DNA of 19,798 nt from JALZBN01 sp035525375. Its GTDB lineage: Bacteria > Actinomycetota > Acidimicrobiia > Acidimicrobiales > AC-14. Numbering within the stretch: the first letter of the stretch is position 1; each line of letters begins with the position of its first letter. The position numbers were made by a program, and so were the translations under genes. The stretch is taken from NCBI GenBank assembly GCA_035525375.1, contig DATLEI010000111.1, forward strand, positions 1-19,798, in the 5' to 3' direction. Shown piece after piece: positions 8,117-13,988 of this stretch. Below the pieces are notes generated by a model, which saw only the letters and a program-made list of their open reading frames with translations, made no database searches and was not told where the DNA came from.

Positions 8117-8409
8117 CTCCGCTGCACCCGCGCCGCAGCGCGAAGCGGTCGCCGGGGCGGTCCGGCCGTCCGGCACAGGCGGTGCAGCGCCGGCCCGGCG
8201 ACTTCTGGCGCGCCGTGCCGAAGGTCGACGTCCCTGAGCCCATTGTGCCCGCGGCGGCTCCGACTGCGATGCTGCGGTCGCTCGGGTCGCCGCCCCTCGC
8301 CGGCCAGGCCGACGCCGACCGCTATATCGCCGCAGTCGTGGAGCGGGCCGCGGGCCTGGCGACGGCGCTGGCGGTGCAGGCCGACATCCTGGCCGGCGCG
8401 GAGGACTGA
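8113..8409 (+). CDS. Small SNF2-partner protein, C-terminal tail of a SWIM-type protein without the zinc finger
   Basis: A 98-aa protein starting with the ATG that overlaps the helicase stop by 4 nt. It has a basic, disordered start (HPRRSAKRSPGRSGRPAQ), then GDFWRAVP, a Pro/Ala-rich linker and an Ala-rich helical end (MLRSLGSPPLAG...YIAAVVERAAGLATALAVQADI). In many actinobacteria this class of SNF2 ATPase sits beside a longer SWIM zinc-finger protein whose tail has the same order: FW, proline linker, LLRxLGxPP, Ala-rich helix. The SWIM signature (CxC...CxH) is absent here; the protein contains no cysteine at all. My reading is a truncated but retained partner. The similarity is by eye and should be treated as moderate. 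Confidence 0.7.
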   Translation: MTPLHPRRSAKRSPGRSGRPAQAVQRRPGDFWRAVPKVDVPEPIVPAAAPTAMLRSLGSPPLAGQADADRYIAAVVERAAGLATALAVQADILAGAED

Positions 8410-8428
8410 GTCCGCGAGGGCTCTGGCG

Positions 8429-8452
8429 CGGCCGACAGTATCGTTTCGGCCG
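8429..8452 (+). promoter_or_regulatory. Hairpin directly before the 8453 start, possible leaderless promoter
   Basis: A perfect 7-bp inverted repeat, CGGCCGA and TCGGCCG separated by 10 nt, ends on the base before the ATG at 8453. There is no Shine-Dalgarno sequence. The loop contains TATCGT (8439-8444), a TANNNT -10 match placed so that transcription would begin at or very near the ATG. It could be an operator, a terminator for the helicase pair, or part of a leaderless promoter. Confidence 0.35.
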
Positions 8453-8998
8453 ATGAGTAACGATTATGAGTTCCTCACCGTCTGGCGGGTAGCGGGCACG
8501 ATTGACGAGGTTGAGGACGTGCTCGGGGACGCCGAATCCCTTCCGCGGTGGTGGCCGGCCGTCTACCTCACCGTCGACCAAATCGAAGCTGGTGCCAACG
8601 ATGGCGTGGGACGCGCCGTTGACCTTCACACCAAAGGGTGGTTGCCGTACACCCTGCGTTGGACCCTGCGCATCACCGAGCCGATGACGGACGAAGGATT
8701 CGCGCTGGAGGCTTCGGGTGATCTCGAGGGCACTGGCCGCTGGACCTTCGAACAAGACGGACCCGAGGTCGTTATCACGTACGACTGGCGCATCAGCGCG
8801 ACGAAACCGCTTCTGCGGCGTCTCAGCTGGCTGCTGAAGCCCGGGTTCGCGGCCAATCACCGCTGGGCGATGGCGCGGGGCGAGGAGAGCCTCGCCCTGG
8901 AGATGCGCCGGCGCCGGGCCGAGAGCGAGGCCGAGCGGGCTCAGGTGCCACCGCCACCGCCCACCACCTTCGCCCGGCTGGCGCGCCGGGGCCGATGA
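8453..8998 (+). CDS. SRPBCC (START-like) family protein
   Basis: A 181-aa protein from the ATG at 8453. An open frame extends upstream but overlaps the previous gene and lacks family features. Its start, YEFLTVWRVAGTIDEVEDVLGDAESLPRWW, is the typical first strand and helix of SRPBCC/polyketide cyclase-like proteins (strand, then helix ending in xxLPxWWP). It is followed by alternating strands (AVDLHTKGWLPYTLRWTLRI, GDLEGTGRWTFE, VVITYDWRISA) and a long C-terminal helix near 125-160. The last 30 residues are charged and proline-rich and are probably disordered. Family members bind hydrophobic ligands in a deep cavity, and the ligand cannot be deduced here. No signal peptide is present. It probably has its own promoter (see the hairpin before it) and may not belong to the helicase operon. 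Confidence 0.85.
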   Translation: MSNDYEFLTVWRVAGTIDEVEDVLGDAESLPRWWPAVYLTVDQIEAGANDGVGRAVDLHTKGWLPYTLRWTLRITEPMTDEGFALEASGDLEGTGRWTFEQDGPEVVITYDWRISATKPLLRRLSWLLKPGFAANHRWAMARGEESLALEMRRRRAESEAERAQVPPPPPTTFARLARRGR

Positions 8999-9062
8999 CC
9001 CTTCGCGAACATGCCCGGCGCGAACCCATCTAAGGGCGGCACGAGCGGTAGCGTCGTCACCA

Positions 9063-9338
9063 GTGAACGGTCCCGAGATCACCGACGAGGAACTCACCGC
9101 CCTGGCTCTGGCCGCCGACCCAGACGTGCCAGCCGATCCCGACGCGGTCCCGTTTGCGGCCCTCTCGGGAGTTGCCGATCAGCGCCTGCTGCCAGAGTGG
9201 TACATGCCCTCGCCGATGGGGGGCGGTCGCCCGCTGCGCGGGTGGCGACGGCGCGTGGTTCTCGTCGTCGTCGCGTCGTTCGTGCTCATCAACGCCTACG
9301 GCCTCTGCAGCACCTATGGCTTCGTGGGGTTTGGCTGA
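9063..9338 (+). CDS. Small single-pass membrane protein
   Basis: A 91-aa protein from a GTG at 9063, family not recognised. Residues 1-45 are acidic and Ala/Pro-rich (ALAADPDVPADPDAVPFAAL). A basic segment GWRRR is followed by one membrane helix (about 66-82, VVLVVVASFVLINAYGL) and a short end, CSTYGFVGFG. The positive-inside rule puts the acidic N-terminal part in the cytoplasm. There is no clear Shine-Dalgarno sequence; TAGCGT at 9049-9054 fits a TANNNT -10 element 8 nt before the start, so a leaderless transcript is possible. Codon bias and layout suggest a real gene. Its product is unknown. Confidence 0.7.
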   Translation: MNGPEITDEELTALALAADPDVPADPDAVPFAALSGVADQRLLPEWYMPSPMGGGRPLRGWRRRVVLVVVASFVLINAYGLCSTYGFVGFG

Positions 9339-9340
9339 CA

Positions 9341-9352
9341 GTCCTCTAGGAC
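9341..9352. terminator. Weak hairpin between converging genes
   Basis: GTCCT-CT-AGGAC lies in the 34-bp gap between the converging 9063 and 9373 genes. The stem is only 5 bp and no T-tract follows. It is listed for its position only. Confidence 0.2.
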
Positions 9353-9372
9353 GCGATGCCCGGCGCGCCCGC

Positions 9373-10179
9373 CTAGCAGTTGTCGCTCGGTGAGGGGATG
9401 TCGGGAATCGACGGATCGATGATCTCCATGTGGACGTGGGGCCATGCCGGATCCGCGGTCTTGAACTCGTCGACGTCGGACATGAACGGCAGCTTCGTCG
9501 GGCCCGGCGCGATCATCGTCTGGGCGGCCACAACTCGGTCACCGGGGCCAACGGCGACGCCGTCGATATGGAGCACCTTGACCTCCCAGCCCGGATGCTG
9601 GTCAGGCTCGATGATCAGGTAGTCATCGGAGTAGCGGCAATACAACGTGTAGGTGCCGGCCTCGAGGACCGTGCCCGTCACCGGCGAGCGGATCTCCGAA
9701 GCCGGGTCCACTACGACGTCTGCCGCGGTGCGCGAGTCAGTCGCCCGGTCACGGGTGGGGAGCGTGATGGGAGCGACAGCCGTTGACAGCGGTTGGAGCT
9801 GGCGCGCGCCGTCATGGTTGGCCTCGTGGAACCCGACCCGCTCAATCCGAGTTGCCGGATTGAGAAGGGTCACCCCCCCGGCCTCGGCGAAGGGTGTCCA
9901 CGCTTGCTCGGTCACGACTCGGTTCGTCGCCGGCGCGGGTGTTGTCGCTGCCGCGGCCTCGGTAGCGACATTGTCAGGCACGGTCGCTACCGGAGCGGCG
10001 GTCGTGGTGACCCCGAGGGTGGATGTCGTTGTCACCGTCGCTGTTGTCAGCGTCGTAGACGAACTCTGCGCCTCGACGATCGCCGCCTCGCCTCCGCCCG
10101 CCGGAGTGCATGCCACCGCCACCACCAGCGCGACGACAGCACCGACCGAGGAGCGAAGACCGTTCACCACGAGCCGCAA
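9373..10179 (-). CDS. Lipoprotein with degenerate LytM/M23-like domain
   Basis: A 268-aa protein with a TTG start at 10179; in-frame GTG codons a few residues later are alternatives. It has a signal peptide with lipobox-like VAVAC at Cys24, then a long Thr/Ser/Ala-rich tether (about 35-85). A conserved-looking segment, NPATRIERVGFHEANHDGARQL, precedes the domain at about 140-265. That domain has the M23/LytM layout: ADVVVDPASEIRSPVTGTV, KVLHIDGVAVGPGDRVVAAQT, and the HxH motif in WPHVHMEIIDPSIP. In active M23 peptidases a His-x3-Asp pair supplies the first zinc ligands; at the matching place here is SRTAADVVVD, with the Asp but no His four residues before it. The fold is therefore likely used for binding or regulation at the cell surface, not cleavage. 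The alignment was made by eye. Confidence 0.8.
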   Translation of the reverse strand: MRLVVNGLRSSVGAVVALVVAVACTPAGGGEAAIVEAQSSSTTLTTATVTTTSTLGVTTTAAPVATVPDNVATEAAAATTPAPATNRVVTEQAWTPFAEAGGVTLLNPATRIERVGFHEANHDGARQLQPLSTAVAPITLPTRDRATDSRTAADVVVDPASEIRSPVTGTVLEAGTYTLYCRYSDDYLIIEPDQHPGWEVKVLHIDGVAVGPGDRVVAAQTMIAPGPTKLPFMSDVDEFKTADPAWPHVHMEIIDPSIPDIPSPSDNC

Positions 10180-10248
10180 TGCTACGAGCCCCGAGAACTC
10201 CTAGGCTCGCGCCCGCCGTGCGGGTGCCGGCAGAGCGAGGAGGTTGGC

Positions 10249-10851
10249 ATGTTCATCCAGGTGATCAATGCAAAGGTTGGCGACGCCGATGGGCTAAATC
10301 GCCAGATCGAACGCTGGCACACCGACATCCGTCCGGGGGCCCACGGATTCCTGGGCAGCACGGGTGGCATTACCGAGGACGGCCGGTTGGTGGTCATGGC
10401 CCGCTTCGAGTCCGAGGAGGCCGCCCGGCGCAACAGCGACCGCCCCGAGCAAGGCGAATGGTGGGCCGAGACAGAGAAGATGCTCACTGACGTGGAGTTC
10501 AAGGACAGCGTGGAGGTCGTCACCATGGGACGCGGCGGTTCTGACGACGCCGGCTTCGTGCAAGTCATGCGCGGGCGGGTGATCGACAAGGCCAAGATGG
10601 ACGAGCTTCGGGGCCGGATGAGTGAGATGGACGAGGCCATGCGCAGTCACCGGCCCGACGTGATCGGTGACGTCGTGGCGGTCCACGCCGATGGGTCCTA
10701 CACCGACGCCGTGTACTTCACCTCAGAGGCCGAAGCCCGCGCCGGCGAATCCAAGGAGATGTCAGCCGACATGCAGGCCATGTTCGAGGAGTTCATGGGC
10801 GCCTTCGAGATCGACGACTACCTCGATTTGAAGGAACCCGACCTCCGCTGA
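10249..10851 (+). CDS. Tandem dimeric alpha-beta barrel (ABM-like) protein
   Basis: A 200-aa protein starting at ATG 10249 with a strong AGGAGG 6 nt upstream; open frame further upstream is not coding. Two halves have the same plan. Residues 1-98 begin MFIQVINAKVGDADGLNRQIERW, then GFLGSTGGITEDGRLVVMARFESEEAARR. Residues about 102-195 begin GFVQVMRGRVIDKAKMDELRGRM, then HRPDVIGDVVAVHADGSYTDAVYFTSEAEAR. Each half resembles one ferredoxin-like ABM/monooxygenase-type domain (strand, helix, strands with a DG turn, then FxSExxAR). A duplication of this kind would give a built-in dimer in one chain. I see no catalytic residue that would identify a substrate. The divergent lipoprotein gene begins 69 bp away, so the promoter is in that gap. 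Confidence 0.75.
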   Translation: MFIQVINAKVGDADGLNRQIERWHTDIRPGAHGFLGSTGGITEDGRLVVMARFESEEAARRNSDRPEQGEWWAETEKMLTDVEFKDSVEVVTMGRGGSDDAGFVQVMRGRVIDKAKMDELRGRMSEMDEAMRSHRPDVIGDVVAVHADGSYTDAVYFTSEAEARAGESKEMSADMQAMFEEFMGAFEIDDYLDLKEPDLR

Positions 10852-10949
10852 CCCCGGTACGACCGCTACGAACATTCGCATCGCACCGATGAGTTTGTGC
10901 GGCGCCATCCGTCGTAATGGACGAGACCGACACGAGGAGGAGCAAACCG

Positions 10950-11432
10950 ATGGCGACGTTGAGCAAGATCACCCCCTGCCTGTGGTTCGACACCGAGGGT
11001 GAGGATGCGGCCAACTTCTATACGAGCATCTTCAAGAACTCCCGAATCTTGGACATTCAGCGCTACGGCTCCGCCGGCCCCCGACCGGAGGGAACGGTCA
11101 TGGTCGTGAGCTTCGAGTTGGATGGCCAGCAGTTCGTCGCCTTGAACGGCGGCCCGGAGTTCACCTTCGACGAGGCCATCTCCTTCCAGATCCGCTGTGA
11201 CTCCCAGGAAGAGGTCGACGACCTTTGGGCCAAGCTCTCCGACGGCGGCGAGGAAGGTCCGTGCGGTTGGCTCAAGGACAAGTTCGGGCTCTCGTGGCAA
11301 GTCGTCCCCAACGCCCTCTTCTCCTTGCTCAGCGACCCCGACCCCGAGCGATCACAGCGCGCCATGAAGGCCATGCTGAGCATGGGCAAGATCGACATCG
11401 CCGAGGTACAGCGCGCCGCCGACGAAGCCTGA
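10950..11432 (+). CDS. VOC family protein (PhnB / 3-demethylubiquinone methyltransferase-like)
   Basis: A 160-aa protein starting at ATG 10950, with GAGGAGGAGC 5 nt or so upstream; this start fits the family better than the in-frame ATG at 10917. The whole length matches the PhnB-like branch of the glyoxalase/VOC superfamily: TPCLWFDTEGEDAANFYTSIFKNSRI at the start, GTVMVVSFELDGQQFVALNGGPEFTF, ISFQIRCDSQEEVDDLWAKLSDGGEEG with GPCGWLKDKFGLSWQVVP, and the end QRAMKAMLSMGKIDIAEVQRAAD. The reaction is unknown for most members, and the methyltransferase name is historical. The 98 bp before it carry no gene. It converges with the phosphatase gene, whose stop is 5 bp away, and no terminator hairpin is visible between them. 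Confidence 0.9.
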   Translation: MATLSKITPCLWFDTEGEDAANFYTSIFKNSRILDIQRYGSAGPRPEGTVMVVSFELDGQQFVALNGGPEFTFDEAISFQIRCDSQEEVDDLWAKLSDGGEEGPCGWLKDKFGLSWQVVPNALFSLLSDPDPERSQRAMKAMLSMGKIDIAEVQRAADEA

Positions 11433-11437
11433 GCGCT

Positions 11438-13633
11438 CTACCCCCGAGGCACGCGCAACACGACGGCAGCCATGTCGTCGGTAATCGATCCTCCCGTGTG
11501 ACGCAACACAGCCGCCTCTAGGGCAGTGGCAGTGGCCTGGGCGCTACTGGTTTCGGAGTCGAGCACTTGCTCGACTCCCGCGGTGTCGAAGAACGGCCCG
11601 TCGCTGTGCGCTTCGAGGACGCCGTCGGTGACCAAGAGGAGGGTGTCGCCGGCCTCGAGACTCACGCGCACCCCACCCACCTCGGCCTCGCTGAACACGC
11701 CGAGCAGCGTGCCCCCGATGTGCACCGTCTCGGATTGACCAGAGGCACGACGGACCATCGGCGGAGGATGGCCTCCGCTCGCCAGCTGGACCTCGATTGG
11801 AGAGCCGGCGGTGATGACCCCGAACAGTGTCGTGCAGAAGCGTTCGCCATAACTGTCCGGATTGGCGTTGAGCAGAGCGGTGTTGAGGGTCGCCATGACT
11901 CGCTGCGGATCGGTATCGCTGATCGTCAGCGCCCGCAGCGTGTAGCGCACCAGGGCAGTGAGCGCCACCGCTTCCGGTCCAGTGCCGGTGGCGTCACCGA
12001 TGGCTATGGCCCACTGCCCGGGCCTGATCGGCCACACGTCGTAGAAATCACCGCCCACATCCATCCCATCTCCGAAGGGGTGATAAACGACCGCGACCTC
12101 GAGATCGGGGATTTCAGGCATCGAAGGCGGAAGGAGGCTGCGCTGCAGACGCCGACTGACATCCAGACGGTCCCGCTGCAGCTGGGCGCGATCCAGCGCC
12201 TGAGCTGTTTGGGCTGCGAGAGCAAGTACAAACCGCCGTTCGTCGTCGTCGAATAATCGCGCCTGATTGAAGCTGAATCGCAGCGCGCCCAACCTCCGCC
12301 CCTGGATCTCCAGCGGCACTGCACACAGCGCCACGGTGGCGGCCTCGAGACCCCTCCACTCAGGGAACCGCTCGTCACGTTCGGCACGGGACTCGAGCCA
12401 GACCGGCATTCCGGTACGCAGGACAACCGCGGTCGGCAACTCAGCATCTCGAGACTCGTTGCGCAGCCGCTCCAGGACTACCTCGTCGTACCCGACCGCC
12501 CCAGGAAGCAGCAGTTGGTCGGCGTGGGTCGAGAGGAGCAATCCCCCACCCGACGCACCGAGCGCGGCCACCCCTTCACTCAGCACCGCGTCGGCGACAT
12601 CCTCCGGAGTCGCTGCCGTCGCGAGCGCCGACGCAACTGAGTACAGGCGGGCGGCCCGGTGGGACGATCGCTCGGCGCCGGCAAGGCCGTCTACCTCGAC
12701 CAAAAGGCGTCGGGTAAAGGACCGTCCTGGTGGCAAAGGCGCGCCTGTCGCCGCCACCCGCAGTTGGGTGACGAGCTCCTCGATGTACCAGTGACGGAAC
12801 ACCCGGTGTTGCGGAGGCGTCTCCAAGGTGAGCATCCGCCTGGCCCGCGAATACGAATCCACCTCATCCAGCGCCTGCATGTAATCCTCGGCGGCGTCTG
12901 CCGCACTCGCAGGCAAGGACAGTACGAGCGCAGTGGTCTCGCCACCGTTACGCGCCGCGTCGAGCGCTTGGCGCTTGATCGCCAGACGCGCATCCGCGAA
13001 GCGATCGACGACGGCACTGAGCACTGCGGCCAGGTGTACCGGAACATTGGCCGTCAGCCCGGCCTGTGCCCCTGCGGAGGCGAGCTTGAACTCGCGGACC
13101 ACGTCGTCGACATGTGACTTGGCCGCGAGGAGGAGGTCGGTGGGTACGTCACCCAATTCGACCCGATAGACCGGTTCGGCCTCGGCGACTTGCCACTTGT
13201 CGTCGTCCCACATCAGGAGCAGATCGCTCTCGGCCAGTTCGGGTTTCGCCGAGGGACCACGATTCGTGATCTCGGCCCACACGACCTTGCCGTCACCGTC
13301 GTTCCGGGCGCCCCAGTCAGTGGCGAGACGGGCAACCAGACGAAGGCCACGCCCCGTCAATGAGTCGGTTGAGGGGCGTCCGAGTATCGGCGGAACCCCA
13401 CTCGCGTCGCAGACCTCGACCCGCAGGCCATCGGCCAGAGGCTCGACCGTCACGCCGGTACATCCGCCACCGTGAAGGACAGCATTCGTCAACAACTCAC
13501 TCAACACCAGGGCGACGTCGTCGGCCAATTCCTTGTGCCCGGATTCGACGGCGCGCGCGCGGGCGTTGGCACGAGCCTCGCTAATGAGATCAGAGTCGGC
13601 GACCTGCCGGTCAGTACGGTCCCACGAACTCAT
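11438..13633 (-). CDS. Composite regulator: RsbW-like ATPase, GAF and SpoIIE/PP2C phosphatase
   Basis: A 731-aa soluble protein. Residues about 15-118 are an anti-sigma-kinase type HATPase: N-box ELADDVALVLSELLTNAVLHGGG, VEVCDASGVPP, and GRGLRLVARLATDWG. Residues about 130-310 are a largely helical region I cannot name. About 325-480 is a GAF-like domain (LYSVASALATAATPEDVADAVL to FVLALAAQTAQALDRA). About 500-730 is a SpoIIE/PP2C phosphatase with GGDFYDVW, IGDATGTGPEAVALTALVRY, LASGGHPPPMV, LLLVTDGVLEAHS and TDDMAAVVLRV, so all usual metal-binding Asp positions are present. Known relatives phosphorylate or dephosphorylate an anti-anti-sigma factor in response to a signal read by GAF. Having kinase-like and phosphatase modules in one chain suggests control of a partner-switching loop; no anti-anti-sigma gene is in the window. 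ATG 13633 has no clear ribosome binding site. Confidence 0.92.
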   Translation of the reverse strand: MSSWDRTDRQVADSDLISEARANARARAVESGHKELADDVALVLSELLTNAVLHGGGCTGVTVEPLADGLRVEVCDASGVPPILGRPSTDSLTGRGLRLVARLATDWGARNDGDGKVVWAEITNRGPSAKPELAESDLLLMWDDDKWQVAEAEPVYRVELGDVPTDLLLAAKSHVDDVVREFKLASAGAQAGLTANVPVHLAAVLSAVVDRFADARLAIKRQALDAARNGGETTALVLSLPASAADAAEDYMQALDEVDSYSRARRMLTLETPPQHRVFRHWYIEELVTQLRVAATGAPLPPGRSFTRRLLVEVDGLAGAERSSHRAARLYSVASALATAATPEDVADAVLSEGVAALGASGGGLLLSTHADQLLLPGAVGYDEVVLERLRNESRDAELPTAVVLRTGMPVWLESRAERDERFPEWRGLEAATVALCAVPLEIQGRRLGALRFSFNQARLFDDDERRFVLALAAQTAQALDRAQLQRDRLDVSRRLQRSLLPPSMPEIPDLEVAVVYHPFGDGMDVGGDFYDVWPIRPGQWAIAIGDATGTGPEAVALTALVRYTLRALTISDTDPQRVMATLNTALLNANPDSYGERFCTTLFGVITAGSPIEVQLASGGHPPPMVRRASGQSETVHIGGTLLGVFSEAEVGGVRVSLEAGDTLLLVTDGVLEAHSDGPFFDTAGVEQVLDSETSSAQATATALEAAVLRHTGGSITDDMAAVVLRVPRG

Positions 13634-13878
13634 GAAATTGGATTGATCGCCACGAGTGGCTGGCGTGCGCGGTTGAATGCTCTATCTGTCACCGCCGGCG
13701 CGCCTTTCGAAACCATTTCGTCAAAGCTAGGCGCTGATTCTTCGGGAATCCGGCTCTCCGGAACCACAGGCGCCGTCCGCAGACATCGATGCCTCGACGG
13801 CCGAACCACCCGGACCACCCCACCGTTGACGAACCCCGCAATGAATTCACTGAAAAAGGACATATTGCCATCAAAGCA

Positions 13879-13918
13879 TTTTCGGACTAGGGTGATCGAA
13901 AACGCCCGAGTTTTCGGA
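13879..13918. promoter_or_regulatory. Operator-like cluster of three alternating TTTTCG half-sites
   Basis: TTTTCGGA occurs at 13879-13886 and again at 13911-13918, 32 bp apart, on the same strand. Between them CGAAAAC (13897-13903) is the inverse, giving a perfect 7-bp inverted repeat CGAAAAC-GCCCGA-GTTTTCG at 13897-13916. The right arm covers the place where a -35 element would sit for the TATTAT at 13930, as expected for a repressor or activator site. The binding protein is unknown. Confidence 0.4.
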
Positions 13919-13929
13919 TTTGTGCCAAA

Positions 13930-13935
13930 TATTAT
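13930..13935 (+). promoter_or_regulatory. Candidate -10 element for the cysteine-repeat protein gene
   Basis: TATTAT lies 53 nt before the ATG at 13989, in the most AT-rich part of the region. No good TTGACA is present 17 bp upstream, where CGAGTT is found inside the inverted repeat. An activator-dependent or alternative-sigma promoter would fit. Low confidence. Confidence 0.3.
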
Positions 13936-13988
13936 GACGAGATATGACGTTCACTCGTCAACAGTGCCGGGCAACAGAGGGGGTACCA

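Larger units (their letters stand above)
13634..13988. other. 355-bp non-coding regulatory region between divergent genes
   Basis: This stretch is clearly richer in A and T than the flanking genes, especially 13840-13945. It lies between the phosphatase gene (minus) and the cysteine-repeat protein gene (plus). Short frames across it translate to nothing family-like. It contains a small inverted repeat, TCCGG-CTCT-CCGGA, near 13749-13762; a cluster of TTTTCG half-sites at 13879-13918; and a TATTAT element at 13930. I read it as promoter and operator space, mostly serving the plus-strand gene. Confidence 0.5.

Noticed and set aside
8243..8452. Upstream 70-codon extension of the SRPBCC frame
   Set aside because: It overlaps the 98-aa partner gene in another frame and has no SRPBCC features; the domain begins at 8453.
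10852..10949. Possible hairpin CGCAC...GTGCG between the ABM-like and VOC genes
   Set aside because: A 5-bp stem with a 9-nt loop is expected by chance in this base composition.
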